Source: an uncultured Eubacterium sp. (GTDB lineage: Bacteria > Bacillota > Clostridia > Lachnospirales > Lachnospiraceae). Taken from it: a DNA stretch of 45,315 bases. The notes beneath the pieces were generated by a model. That model was not told the DNA's origin. It saw only the letters and a list, made by a program, of their open reading frames with translations, and did no database searches. The DNA lies in assembly GCA_910584595.1 (NCBI GenBank), contig CAJUBQ010000035.1, positions 1 to 45,315 of the forward strand, given 5' to 3'. Position 1 is the stretch's first letter, and each line of letters opens with the position of its first letter. The position numbers were made by a program, and so were the translations under genes. This document shows, in pieces, positions 33,892 to 42,735 of the stretch.

Positions 33892-34266
33892 ATGCAGGCG
33901 GATCAATCCAAAGAGCAGAAAACATGGATTGTGTTTTTGGCGCTTCAATTACTGAATATCATATATTCACTGAACAGCGTGTTGATTAAATTAACATCAC
34001 TGTCATGGGAAAAATGCGGATTTTTTGAAAAGCGTACACTGGGTTTGTTGTTTTTATCCTTACTGGCATTGGCTGTATATGCCGTTTTTTGGCAAATGAT
34101 CCTTTCCAGGGTAGAACTTTCAATCGCTTATCTGAGTAAGGGGATGGTTATATTTTGGGGATTGTTATGGTCGGCAATGATTTTTGAAGAAAGGATTTCC
34201 ATACCTAATTTTTTGGGAACGATAATGATTTTTGCAGGAACGGTGTTGGTGATGAGACATGAATAG
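33892..34266 (+). CDS. small EamA/SMR-type membrane protein, flippase subunit 1 (ArnE/ArnF-like)
   Basis: 124 residues with four membrane helices, the size of an SMR or ArnE/ArnF subunit. The last helix pair has the family pattern MIFEERISIPNFLGTIMIFAGTVLVM (Glu-Arg before the final helix). Its stop overlaps the start of a second, similar gene by eight bases, the arrangement of the heterodimeric ArnE/ArnF flippase, which moves undecaprenyl-phosphate-linked aminoarabinose outward. The neighbouring ArnC/GtrB-like gene supports the same job here for another sugar. Confidence 0.78.
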   Translation: MQADQSKEQKTWIVFLALQLLNIIYSLNSVLIKLTSLSWEKCGFFEKRTLGLLFLSLLALAVYAVFWQMILSRVELSIAYLSKGMVIFWGLLWSAMIFEERISIPNFLGTIMIFAGTVLVMRHE

Positions 34267-34606
34267 TGGATTATCTATAGGAATATATGTGTTTAGCGGA
34301 CTGATAGCCGCATGCTCACAAATGATTCTGAAAAAAACGGCTATGCATGACAATGGCAGAAGCGGACTTAAGAAGTATTTGAATATCAGGATTATGATAG
34401 CATATTTGATGCTGCTTTTTACTCTTTTTATGAATATGATTGCGTTACGATATATGTCATACAAATATGCGCCGGCTTTATCTGCATGTTCCTATATATT
34501 TGTGCTGCTCTTAAGCAGAGCTTTGTTAAAAGAACGCATAGATCACAGGCAAATGGCTGGAGCAATACTGATTTTTTGCGGAATTGTCTTGTTTCATACC
34601 GGGTAA
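34259..34606 (+). CDS. small EamA/SMR-type membrane protein, flippase subunit 2 (ArnE/ArnF-like)
   Basis: 115 residues, four membrane helices, partner of the preceding gene and overlapping it by eight bases. It shows GLIAACSQMILKKTAM in helix 1 (small-residue and Gln/Lys pattern seen in ArnF) and LLKERIDHRQMAGAILIFCG before the last helix. It is expected to form a heterodimer that flips a polyprenyl-phosphate sugar. The next gene, the transferase likely to make that lipid-linked sugar, begins 16 bases downstream. Confidence 0.78.
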   Translation: MNSGLSIGIYVFSGLIAACSQMILKKTAMHDNGRSGLKKYLNIRIMIAYLMLLFTLFMNMIALRYMSYKYAPALSACSYIFVLLLSRALLKERIDHRQMAGAILIFCGIVLFHTG

Positions 34607-34622
34607 AGGAGTAAACAAAAGA

Positions 34623-35603
34623 ATGAAAAATATATCAGTCATCATACCTTGTTATAATTCTGAAAAGTCGATTCAAGAGGTGGTACAGAGGATTATTCAT
34701 GAGACAGGGGGGATTTTTGAAACGCAGGTGATTCTTGTTAATGATGGCTCGCAGGATTGTGTGTGGGAAAGAATTCAGACAATATGTGAGATTTATCCAA
34801 ATGTTATTGGATTATCATTATCACGTAATTTTGGACAGCAGTCGGCCAGAATGGCAGCGATTCCATATTTGACAGGCGAATATGTGGTGTTTATGGACGA
34901 TGACGGACAACATGATGCTGCATATATAAAGTGTCTTGTAGATAAACTGGAGGATGGATACGACATAGCGTATGCTTATTTCAAAAAAAAGAAAGAAGCC
35001 AGATTTCGTATATGGGGAAGCAATTTTGCAAGGAAGACGGTGAATTTTATCATGGACAGGCCCAAAAATGTGCATGGAAGTTCATTCTTTGCAGCTCGAA
35101 GGTACGTAGTAGATGAACTGCAAAATTATCACAGTCCGGCGCCTGTTCTTCTCGGATATTTTATGAAAATTACAAAAAATATCACTGAAGTAGAAGCGGA
35201 ACATCATGAAAGAATGTATGGGAAAAGCGGATATAGTTTCAAGTCATTGGTGCATTTATGGATGGATATGTTTACAAGTTTTTCTGTAATCCCTTTGCGC
35301 ATTGCCAGTTTCGTAGGAGTGGTTTTTTCGGGGCTTGGCATGGGAATCGGAGCAGTATATGTAATCCGGAAACTATTGTATCCGCTTGTTCCATCCGGAT
35401 ATACATCTTTGATCTCCGTCATACTATTTTCAAGTGGTATGATAATGCTTATGCTGGGCATGTTGGGAGAATACATAGGAAGGATTTTTATTGCGCTGAA
35501 TGATGTTCCGCAGTATGTCGTAAAGGAAAAACTTAATACTGAAAAACTTAATACTGAAAATATGAAAACTTTCAACATAAAGGATGGGAATAAGAATGTA
35601 TGA
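34623..35603 (+). CDS. polyprenyl-phosphate glycosyltransferase, GT2 family (ArnC/GtrB-like)
   Basis: 326 residues from the ATG at 34623 (AAAGGAG upstream). The GT-A domain has ISVIIPCYNSEKSIQEVVQR, VILVNDGSQD, LSRNFGQQSARMAAI and the D-x-D region VVFMDDDGQHD, all typical of the ArnC/GtrB/DPMS group. Two C-terminal membrane helices (about 225-255 and 262-295) and GEYIGRIFIALNDVPQYVV finish the domain. It would load a sugar onto undecaprenyl phosphate at the inner face for the flippase pair just before it. The tail carries a short repeat (KLNTEKLNTEN), encoded by a ~15-bp direct repeat. Confidence 0.87.
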   Translation: MKNISVIIPCYNSEKSIQEVVQRIIHETGGIFETQVILVNDGSQDCVWERIQTICEIYPNVIGLSLSRNFGQQSARMAAIPYLTGEYVVFMDDDGQHDAAYIKCLVDKLEDGYDIAYAYFKKKKEARFRIWGSNFARKTVNFIMDRPKNVHGSSFFAARRYVVDELQNYHSPAPVLLGYFMKITKNITEVEAEHHERMYGKSGYSFKSLVHLWMDMFTSFSVIPLRIASFVGVVFSGLGMGIGAVYVIRKLLYPLVPSGYTSLISVILFSSGMIMLMLGMLGEYIGRIFIALNDVPQYVVKEKLNTEKLNTENMKTFNIKDGNKNV

Positions 35604-35753
35604 AGAGTTAGATATAGTGGAAAAGTAATATTTGATGAATTGCCCGAAATTTGCCGGAATTGTATGGATTGAGCAATTATCGGTGAGGAGCGATGGGATG
35701 AAAATGGGATTCCTGTTGAAAAGAATTATGAGAGCAAAGCGGTTATGTTGTAA
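35596..35753 (+). pseudogene. relic of a radical-SAM/SPASM gene with large internal deletion
   Basis: The 5' end reads MYEELDIVEK (35596-35625), like the start MYENLCDVEK of the intact radical-SAM gene at 42736. From 35631 another frame reads FDELPEICRNCMD, then a TGA where the intact protein has Trp, then AIIGEERWDENGIPVEKNYE to a stop at 35751. This is a clear homologue of the last ~36 residues of that protein. About 280 residues in the middle are gone. It overlaps the end of the ArnC-like gene by eight bases, so it once was the next gene of the operon. Confidence 0.85.
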
Positions 35754-35795
35754 TAAGACAAGAAGGAAAGATTCATATCATAGATTGGAAAAAAG

Positions 35796-36461
35796 ATGGA
35801 AGAAAAAAGTTTGATTATCATTGGAAATAGTTCATTTTCCAGAATGCTGAAAAAGTATATAGACAGTGTTCATTTTGGAAATGTAATTGCTTATGCGGTT
35901 GAGAAAGAGTATATCGATAAGGACGAAATAGACGGTGTTACTGTTATTTCGATAGAGAAACTGAATGAAAAGTACCCGGCCCAGGAAGTTAGCCTGGTAA
36001 TGGGGATAGGTTATTCAAAGATGGGTACTGTACGTAAAAAACTTTTTGGTATATGTAAAAATATGGGATACCATTTTGTAAATTTTATTCATCCAAAGGC
36101 ATATATTGCGCCAGATGTGCAAATGGGGGAGGGCAATAATTTCTTTGAATTTGTTGATATCCAAATGGGCGCAAAAATTGGAGATGCCAATTTGTTTTTG
36201 GCAGGAAGCTTTTTGGGACATGACTGTATGGCAAAAGATTTTAATACTTTTGGGGTGAAGTCTGCAATTGCCGGATTTATGCAGATTGGAAACAACTGCT
36301 TTTTTGGTACGTCTTCCGCTGTAAAGCACGAGTTGGTGATAGGTGATTTTGTATTTGTAGGGGCTTCTGGGTATGTACATAAAAACTTAAAGGATTATAA
36401 AGTTGTCGTACCAAAACCAAATACATTTCTGGATGGCGAAGAGGATGTATTTATGATTTAA
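35796..36461 (+). CDS. PglD/NeuD-type sugar acyltransferase (left-handed beta helix)
   Basis: 221 residues. The N-terminal Rossmann-like domain (LIIIGNSSFSRMLKKYI; MGIGYSKMGTVRKKLF) binds the sugar nucleotide. From ~105 come hexapeptide repeats (IHPKAYIAPDVQMGEGN..., FGVKSAIAGFMQIGNNCFFG), ending VVVPKPNTFL. The catalytic His is probably the one in FLGHDC. Members such as PglD and VioB N-acylate 4-amino-4,6-dideoxy sugars using acetyl-CoA. With RffA and a dedicated acyl carrier protein nearby, the acyl donor here could be acyl-ACP or acyl-CoA of the special acid made downstream. Confidence 0.84.
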   Translation: MEEKSLIIIGNSSFSRMLKKYIDSVHFGNVIAYAVEKEYIDKDEIDGVTVISIEKLNEKYPAQEVSLVMGIGYSKMGTVRKKLFGICKNMGYHFVNFIHPKAYIAPDVQMGEGNNFFEFVDIQMGAKIGDANLFLAGSFLGHDCMAKDFNTFGVKSAIAGFMQIGNNCFFGTSSAVKHELVIGDFVFVGASGYVHKNLKDYKVVVPKPNTFLDGEEDVFMI

Positions 36462-36482
36462 AACAATCGGAAGGTAAAAGAG

Positions 36483-37417
36483 TTGAGAAATATTTTAGTG
36501 ACTGCGCTTAGCGGAGATATAGGAAATGGTATATTAAAAATTCTTTCTGAAAGAGAGGATTGTGTGCTTTTTGGATGCGATGTGAATCCTATTGCTGCAG
36601 GTATGAATGATGTAAAACATTTTTGGAAATGTAAATATGCGGTAGAAGAAGGTTATATCGATGAGTTGCTCGAGAAGTGTAAGAAACATAGAATAACGCA
36701 TTTGATTCCGGTGAATGAGAAGGAAATAGAGACTGTTTCAAAGGAGCGTAGGCGTTTTTCGCAGGAGGGCGTCAAGATTCTGATTCAGAGCAGCCAGGCG
36801 CTTGAAATTTGTCTGGATAAATATTGTACTGCTCAGTGGCTTAGCGAGAAGCGCTTTGATGTGCCGCATACTTATAGGAATATCAAAGACATTTCTTTTA
36901 AAACAGGAAAAAAATTTATATATAAGCCGCGAAAATCAAATGGATCCAGAGATATTCAGATGATTGCTTCATCAGAAGAGGCAATGCAGCTGAAAATGGA
37001 CGGTTATGTTTTGCAGGACTATATTGACAGTGAAGATGAATATACAGTGGGAGTGTTTTGTTCGAAACAAATTATAAATACGATAGCGTTTCGAAGAAAG
37101 CTAAAGCATGGGTACAGCAGCCAGATAGAACTCGTAAAAGATCATAAACTGGAAGAAATTGCTCATAGAATAGCGGAGCTTATGCATCTGGAGGGATATA
37201 TAAATATTCAATTAAGAAAAAAAGACGGGCAGTATTTTATTTTTGAAATAAATCAAGAATATCCGGCACTGTCAGATTCCGGCATATGCTGGGGTTTACG
37301 GATGTGCTATGGTGGCTTGATCTGGTCGATGGGATGAAAATTCCATTATTTAAAAATGAGTATCAACATGCACTCGGAATCAGGGAACTCAATGAAAAAT
37401 TTTTAATTATGGATTAA
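36483..37417 (+). pseudogene. ATP-grasp ligase gene broken by a one-base deletion
   Basis: TTG start with GGAAGG eight bases upstream. The frame runs 284 codons to a stop at 37337. The normal ATP-grasp text stops at FEIN (about residue 257). Adding one C after position 37254 turns the following bases into PRISGTVRFRHMLGFTDVLW and on to a natural end at 37417, 311 residues in all. FEINPRISG is the standard metal/ATP-site ending of carbamoyl-phosphate-synthase-like ATP-grasp proteins. Upstream parts (GDIGNGILKIL; KFIYKPRKSNGSRDIQMI; YVLQDYID) fit too. The family joins acids to amines via acyl phosphates. It is either a recent loss or a sequencing error. Confidence 0.82.
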
Positions 37418-37433
37418 TGGCGGATAAATATAT

Positions 37434-38327
37434 ATGGAAAAAATAATTGTATCCGGCGCCGGGGGATTTATTGGACAATATGTAGTTTCTGCATTATTGG
37501 ATCGAGGATATGAGGTAATTGCTCTTATACATAAAAACACGTTAAAAAAAAGGAAGAATCTTAAAGTGGTCAGCAAGGATATCTGTGATGACAGTTTTGT
37601 GAATGATATTGTAAATTATGTGGATTCTTGTGATGCTGTTATTCATTTGGCTGCTGACATATCCATGCAGGTGAAAGAATGCGTGATTGACACGAATTGT
37701 ATTGGAACGCTGCATATGATTCAAATATCGAATTTTTTTTCGGCCAAAAGTTTTATTTTCATGTCGAGTATTCCGGTTATCGGAATTCCTGAAAGGATAC
37801 CAATTACGGAACAGCATCCGATACGCCCCAGAACACTTTATCACGTAACAAAATATGCTGGTGAACATATGGTAGAATGTTTATGCAAAAAAAATACGAA
37901 AACAGTAATCATCAGGATATCTTCTCCGATAGGAGCAGGGATGAATCAGAAAAACTATCTTTCCATGCTGTTGGATTGCTGTATGAATCAGCTTCCAATT
38001 GAAATTTATGGGAAGGGGAGCAGAGTTCAAAATTATATTGACGTTAGGGATGTTTCTGATTTTGTTGCTGATGTTTTGCAGGAAAACATCAATGGAGTGT
38101 ATTTGATTGCAGGAAAAAAGTCTGTCTCGAATCTCAGGCTTGCTTATCTGTGCAGAGAATTAACAGGTTCCGCGTCAACGATTCGTCTGGGAAAGATGCC
38201 TGATCCGGCAGATGATATAAAATGGATCATATCTTGCGAGAAAGCAGAACGAGAGGCAGGATTCTCGCCTGGATATACATTGGAACAGACAATTCGATGG
38301 GTCAGCGAGGAGTGGTTAAAAATATGA
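37434..38327 (+). CDS. NAD-dependent epimerase/dehydratase, extended SDR family
   Basis: 297 residues. KIIVSGAGGFIGQYVVSALL is the dinucleotide loop. VIHLAADIS, then FMSSIPVIG (Ser) and YHVTKYAGE (Y-x-x-x-K), give the catalytic set. YGKGSRVQNYIDVRDVSDFV is the usual sugar-nucleotide-binding stretch of GalE/RmlD-type enzymes. It likely epimerises or reduces a nucleotide sugar of the locus. The last base pairs overlap the next gene (ATGA), showing translational coupling. Confidence 0.85.
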   Translation: MEKIIVSGAGGFIGQYVVSALLDRGYEVIALIHKNTLKKRKNLKVVSKDICDDSFVNDIVNYVDSCDAVIHLAADISMQVKECVIDTNCIGTLHMIQISNFFSAKSFIFMSSIPVIGIPERIPITEQHPIRPRTLYHVTKYAGEHMVECLCKKNTKTVIIRISSPIGAGMNQKNYLSMLLDCCMNQLPIEIYGKGSRVQNYIDVRDVSDFVADVLQENINGVYLIAGKKSVSNLRLAYLCRELTGSASTIRLGKMPDPADDIKWIISCEKAEREAGFSPGYTLEQTIRWVSEEWLKI

Positions 38328-39025
38328 TTTTAACAGTGTTTTCCGATATTCACGGAAATATATTTGCGTTAAAAAAAGCGCTTCATAAAATGATGGATAT
38401 TGCGTACGATAAAATTATTTTCTGCGGAGATATCTTCGGATATTATTATAATCAGCAAGAGGTGATCGCAGAGCTCAGCAAGATTCAAAATCTGATATGG
38501 CTGAAAGGAAACCATGATGCGTATGCAGTAGACGCTTATAGAGGTATGATAGATGAAGGAGCTTTGATTCGCAGATATGGGCATTCCTATGAGGGATTAA
38601 CAAGTAAATATTCGAATGAATGGATCGATTTTATAGATGACAGGCCCGAGTGTGTACAATTAACGGATGGGAACAGAAAAACAGGTATCTTTCATGGAAC
38701 GCCGGAAGATCCTCTGGAGGGAAGATTATATCCTGATAAGCAGGTGATGTTGCCGGAGTCATATTCAGCATATGACATTGTGATATTAGGCCACACACAT
38801 TGCCGTATGGTGAGAACGGAAGGAGAGACATTGATTGTAAACGCCGGTTCACTGGGGCAGCCGAGAGACGGAAATGGATATGGATTTGCGGTAGTTGATA
38901 CCGATTCTTTTCAAGTAACATATCATACGATACAAATTGATACCGAAAAGTTATATCAGCAGATAGACAGATATGATCCTGATTTACCAAAGCTGAAAGA
39001 AGTGCTGATGAGAATGCAATATTAA
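38324..39025 (+). CDS. YfcE/MJ0936-type metallophosphoesterase
   Basis: 233 residues from the ATG at 38324, four bases overlapping the previous stop. All calcineurin-like motifs are present: FSDIHGN, FCGDIFGYY, LKGNHDA, a His in FHGTPEDP and LGHTHCR. A two-metal phosphoesterase is therefore certain at family level. In this context it may remove a phosphate from a sugar or acyl intermediate, for instance a phosphoglycerate-derived group upstream of the FkbH step. That is inference. Confidence 0.85.
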   Translation: MILTVFSDIHGNIFALKKALHKMMDIAYDKIIFCGDIFGYYYNQQEVIAELSKIQNLIWLKGNHDAYAVDAYRGMIDEGALIRRYGHSYEGLTSKYSNEWIDFIDDRPECVQLTDGNRKTGIFHGTPEDPLEGRLYPDKQVMLPESYSAYDIVILGHTHCRMVRTEGETLIVNAGSLGQPRDGNGYGFAVVDTDSFQVTYHTIQIDTEKLYQQIDRYDPDLPKLKEVLMRMQY

Positions 39026-39124
39026 ATCCATGATATAGAAGTTGATTTGCAGAGAAGTTTTTGAAAAAACAAATATAGCAATGAACTTATTTGACGTTTA
39101 TAAATGAAATGGGAGGATGAAATA

Positions 39125-39361
39125 ATGGAAATAATAAACGAACTGCAGAGTATTTTTCGTGAAGTATTTGATGATGAAACATTGGAAGTTTCCAGGTCAA
39201 CAACGGCAGCAGACATTGAAGATTGGGATTCTTTGGAACAAATGAACTTAATTGTTGCGATTGAAAATCATTTTGGCCTGAAATTTAAAATCACAGATGT
39301 TGCTGCGCTTAAGGATGTTGGAGGGATGGCTGATTTAATTGAAAAATATAAGAAAAGTTAA
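39125..39361 (+). CDS. acyl carrier protein
   Basis: 78 residues from the ATG at 39125 (GGGAGGATG upstream). The phosphopantetheine attachment Ser is S36 in IEDWDSLEQMNLIVAIE, with the usual helix II after it. Acidic overall, with a final short helix (MADLIEKYKKS). The D-W-D-S-L form is typical of stand-alone carrier proteins in secondary-metabolite and surface-glycan loci rather than of the fatty acid synthase AcpP (D-S-L-D). It is the likely scaffold for the FkbH, MaoC and SDR proteins that follow. Confidence 0.92.
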   Translation: MEIINELQSIFREVFDDETLEVSRSTTAADIEDWDSLEQMNLIVAIENHFGLKFKITDVAALKDVGGMADLIEKYKKS

Positions 39362-39590
39362 CGGCCGGATGATAGCGTATCCGCTGCAGAAGATTTTGCA
39401 GCAAAACGATTAAAAATCTATCATATATATCTGGCATTAAATAATTGCCAGATATATAGACCCTCCGGGGGATGCACACTCGCACGAAAATGTAGATGCC
39501 GCAAAGCGGCCATGCTTGGCGCAGATGGAGATAATTAATCGCCATCTATATAGATATAAAATAGATATAAATAAGAAATGGAGATGGAAA
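39362..39590. other. structured gap between acyl carrier protein and fkbH-like gene
   Basis: 229 bases, unusual in an otherwise tightly packed operon. It carries a perfect 13-bp hairpin (39424-39458: TATATATCTGGCA / TGCCAGATATATA, 9-base loop), then CCCTCCGGGGG, and a second small hairpin (GCCGCAAAGCGGC, near 39496). The GC-rich stretch 39458-39520 differs in composition from its surroundings. No T-run follows the first hairpin, so transcription may continue through. Confidence 0.5.
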
Positions 39591-41375
39591 ATGAGGGAAT
39601 TGGAATATCCATTTGATGCGCAATATATTTTAAAAAAGAGAAAATTCATTCGTAAAAGCCTCTTTTCTTCCGATACGAAACGTTTGCATAAAAAAATAGC
39701 TGTGCTTGGCGGTTCAACGACAGACACGGTGAAAGATATGCTGGAATTATTTCTGCTGAATTATGGGATTGAGCCAGAGTTTTATCAGTCAGCGTATGCA
39801 AAATATTGGGAAGAAATCATGTTTGATTCGTCGAAACTGCGCACTTTTGAGCCGGATGTCATTTATATCCATACTACAGGCAGAAATATCCTGCAATATC
39901 CAAATCTAAAGGATTCAAAGGAGAAAATAATGGAACTGCTGGATCAGCAGTATGCTTTCTTTTCGAAGATGTGGAAAGAAATAGAGCGGACGTATCATTG
40001 CGTTGTGATCCAAAATAATTTTGAAACGCCCAGCTGTCGTCTGCTGGGCAATCGGGATATATGGGATATTCATGGACGCAGTTATTTTGTTCATCAGCTG
40101 AATGACAGGTTTTATCATTATGCACAAACACATAAAAATTTTTATATCAATGATATCAATTATTTAGCGGCGGGTTATGGTTTGTCAGATTGGTCCGATC
40201 CGTTTTACTGGCATATGTATAAGTGCTGTCCGGCAATTCCTGCAGTTCCTGAACTGGCTTTTAACATTGCGAATATTATAAAATCAGTTTACGGAAAGAA
40301 TAAAAAAGCGATCGTATTGGATTTGGATCATACGATCTGGGGAGGCGTCGTTGGAGACGATGGCGCGGATACGATTGAAATCGGACAGGAAACGCCAGTT
40401 GGACAGATGTATGCAGAGTTTCAGAAATATTTGAAAGCAATGAAAGAAATGGGAGTGTTGCTGACAATTGCCTCGAAGAATGAGGAAGAAAATGCCTTGA
40501 AAGGATTACAACGTGCAGAGAACATATTAAAGCCGGAGGATTTCGTTATTATAAAAGCGAACTGGGAATCAAAAGATCAGAACTTGATTCAGATTGCACA
40601 AGAACTGAATCTTGGGACAGACAGTTTGGTGTTTGTAGATGATGATCCTGCGGAACGATATATGGTCCAGCAGCAAATTTCAGATGCAGCTGTGCCGGAA
40701 ATGAATGCAGCGGAGCATTATATTCAAATTATGGATCGTTCTGGCTTTTTTGAAATGACGGAACTTTCAGAGGATGATTTGATACGCAGCGATATGTATC
40801 AGGCTGATCAAAATCGAAAAAGACAAAAAGCTTTTTTTAACAGTTATGAGGATTATTTAAAGTCATTGGATATGCATGCGGAAATAGGAACATTTATTCC
40901 GCTGTATTTGTCACGTATTGCTCAATTGATTAATAAAACCAATCAGTTTAATCTGACTGCTTTACGATATACAGCAGCACAGATAGAAGAATACGCTTCT
41001 GATTCAAATTATATTACCTTATATATCAGGCTCAATGACAGATTTGGAGATAACGGAGTGGTGTCAGTCGTCATCGGACATAAGGAGCGGCGGACTTTTC
41101 ATATCGATCTATGGCTGATGAGCTGCAGAGTGTTAAAAAGAAATGTGGAACTGGCGATGTTAGATGAATTGGTTTGCAGATGTTTATCATGCGGGATTTG
41201 CTCTCTATATGGCTATTATAATAAGACATCTAAAAACGGTATGGTGAAAGATTTTTATGGGGAACAGGGATTTGAAAAAATATCCGAGGATGAAAATGGA
41301 AATAGTATTTGGAAGTTAGAAATAACAGGCAGTTGGAAGAAAATGAATACTGTCATAAAAGTAACAGACAAATAG
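39591..41375 (+). CDS. FkbH-like HAD-IIIC protein with N-terminal SGNH-like and C-terminal GNAT-like domains
   Basis: 594 residues from the ATG at 39591. The N-terminal ~230 residues are SGNH-like (KIAVLGGSTTDTVKDML; VIYIHTTGRNIL). The HAD domain begins at ~240 with VLDLDHTIWGGVVGDDG (nucleophile Asp D244, acid D246), then LLTIASKNEE and LVFVDDDPAERYMV. The C-terminal part (about 440-594: LYLSRIAQLINKTNQFNLT, DRFGDNGVVSVV) is GNAT-like. FkbH in FK520/ansamitocin-type pathways takes 1,3-bisphosphoglycerate, removes a phosphate and leaves glyceryl-S-ACP. The carrier protein one gene upstream makes the same chemistry likely here. Confidence 0.9.
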   Translation: MRELEYPFDAQYILKKRKFIRKSLFSSDTKRLHKKIAVLGGSTTDTVKDMLELFLLNYGIEPEFYQSAYAKYWEEIMFDSSKLRTFEPDVIYIHTTGRNILQYPNLKDSKEKIMELLDQQYAFFSKMWKEIERTYHCVVIQNNFETPSCRLLGNRDIWDIHGRSYFVHQLNDRFYHYAQTHKNFYINDINYLAAGYGLSDWSDPFYWHMYKCCPAIPAVPELAFNIANIIKSVYGKNKKAIVLDLDHTIWGGVVGDDGADTIEIGQETPVGQMYAEFQKYLKAMKEMGVLLTIASKNEEENALKGLQRAENILKPEDFVIIKANWESKDQNLIQIAQELNLGTDSLVFVDDDPAERYMVQQQISDAAVPEMNAAEHYIQIMDRSGFFEMTELSEDDLIRSDMYQADQNRKRQKAFFNSYEDYLKSLDMHAEIGTFIPLYLSRIAQLINKTNQFNLTALRYTAAQIEEYASDSNYITLYIRLNDRFGDNGVVSVVIGHKERRTFHIDLWLMSCRVLKRNVELAMLDELVCRCLSCGICSLYGYYNKTSKNGMVKDFYGEQGFEKISEDENGNSIWKLEITGSWKKMNTVIKVTDK

Positions 41376-41388
41376 GGAGAGGAAAATT

Positions 41389-41826
41389 GTGAATTTGTTT
41401 ACGTTTGACGAAATAACAGCATATAGTGATCAGAAAGAAACAGCTGATACTGCAGAATTTGAAGTTGTTGTCACGGACGCTATGATGAAAAAGTTTTATG
41501 AGATTTGTGGTGACCAAAATCCGATGCATACAGATGTCTTGTATGCCTGTGAAAATGGTTATAAGGACAGGCTGGTGTACGGTATGCTTACAGCTTCCTT
41601 TTACTCAACCTTAGCAGGAGTATATCTGCCTGGTAAATATTGTGTGCTGCAAAAAGTGGAAAGCTCTTTTCATCGTCCGGTTTATATCGGCGACAGACTG
41701 ACAATATGGGGCAGAGTGAAAGATAAGAGGGAATCTGTAAGACGAATTACGGTGGAAGCGCTGATACGTAATCAGAATGGTGAAAAAGTGAGCAAAGCGT
41801 TGATTTATGCGGGAGTAATCAAATGA
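41389..41826 (+). CDS. MaoC-like (R)-enoyl hydratase, hot-dog fold
   Basis: 145 residues starting at GTG with GAGAGGA upstream. The hydratase-2 motif is present in YEICGDQNPMHTD (catalytic Asp and His) followed by RLVYGMLTASFYSTLAGVYL on the central helix. It would add water to a trans-2-enoyl thioester, or remove it from a 3-hydroxyacyl thioester, on ACP or CoA. It overlaps the following SDR gene by four bases. Hydratase and SDR together can interconvert oxo-, hydroxy- and enoyl-acyl groups, pointing to a hydroxy acid as the acyl decoration. Confidence 0.87.
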   Translation: MNLFTFDEITAYSDQKETADTAEFEVVVTDAMMKKFYEICGDQNPMHTDVLYACENGYKDRLVYGMLTASFYSTLAGVYLPGKYCVLQKVESSFHRPVYIGDRLTIWGRVKDKRESVRRITVEALIRNQNGEKVSKALIYAGVIK

Positions 41827-42572
41827 AAGAAAAAAGAATTTATCTTATTCTGGGAGCATCTTCGGATCTTGGCATACGGTTGATAGGTGAATTAAATAAA
41901 GAAAAAGAAAACTGTTTGTTTTTGCTGCACTATCATTCGAATGCCGACAATTTGCATAAAATACAAATGCTGAATGGTAATAAGGCTGAATATTTCAAAG
42001 CTGACTTTTCAAAAGACAATGAAGTCGTCCGGTTAATATCAAATATACAGCAGTTTTGTGAAGCTCCGTCATACATTGTGCATTTTACGTCGCCGGCGTT
42101 TGCTTATAAAAAACTAAAACAGTTTGACATAGACAGATTTGATGAGAACGTTCATATACAGGCGTATTCACTCATCAGGATTTTACAGGCGTTTCTGCCC
42201 CAAATGGCCAAAAGGCGGGAACATAATAAAATTGTCCTTGTGCTTTCTTCTGTGACGATAGGCAAGCCTCCGAAATTTATGATGGAGTATGTGATGGTTA
42301 AATATTTGCTGTTAGGAGTTTTAAAGTCTCTTGCGTCTGATTATGAAGGAAGAAAAATCAATATCAATGCGGTGTCTCCTTCGATGATTCATACAAAAAT
42401 GCTTCGTAACATCGATGAAAGAATGATTGCTCTTAATGCAGAAAAAAGTGCGGAAAACAGAAATGCCGATGTGCAGGATATTGTTCCAGTGATTCGTTTT
42501 CTGCTTTCTGATGAAGCGGAATATCTTCATGGCGTCAATATAAATGTCAGTAATGGGAATGTGATAGGATAG
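41823..42572 (+). CDS. short-chain dehydrogenase/reductase (FabG-like)
   Basis: 249 residues. The cofactor loop is LGASSDLGIRL (GxxxGxG variant), the catalytic Ser is in VLVLSSVTIGKPP, and Tyr156/Lys160 lie in EYVMVKYLLLG. The end IRFLLSDEAEYLHGVNINVSNG is the normal classical-SDR finish. The start ATG overlaps the MaoC stop. It probably reduces an oxo-acyl thioester on the carrier protein. From codon 49 onward its DNA is duplicated 2 kb downstream as a broken copy. Confidence 0.87.
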   Translation: MKEKRIYLILGASSDLGIRLIGELNKEKENCLFLLHYHSNADNLHKIQMLNGNKAEYFKADFSKDNEVVRLISNIQQFCEAPSYIVHFTSPAFAYKKLKQFDIDRFDENVHIQAYSLIRILQAFLPQMAKRREHNKIVLVLSSVTIGKPPKFMMEYVMVKYLLLGVLKSLASDYEGRKININAVSPSMIHTKMLRNIDERMIALNAEKSAENRNADVQDIVPVIRFLLSDEAEYLHGVNINVSNGNVIG

Positions 42573-42692
42573 ATGCATATGGAAGATTTTATTTTTCAGA
42601 TAGTAGATAAAAGTTGAAGAAACGAAAGATATTATTATGAGCAGATTAGCCTGATTTTAAGCGTATTGTCAGGTGGGTAGTTGTCTGGTAAG
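41967..42692 (+). repeat. segmental duplication, source copy
   Basis: Bases from codon 49 of the SDR to about 120 bases past its stop recur at 43931-44662 at high identity; the coding part differs at scattered positions and the 3' flank is more diverged. Confidence 0.85.
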
Positions 42693-42735
42693 GACTGTCG
42701 GATATTATAATTTGAAAGAATGAGGTGGAGAGAGT

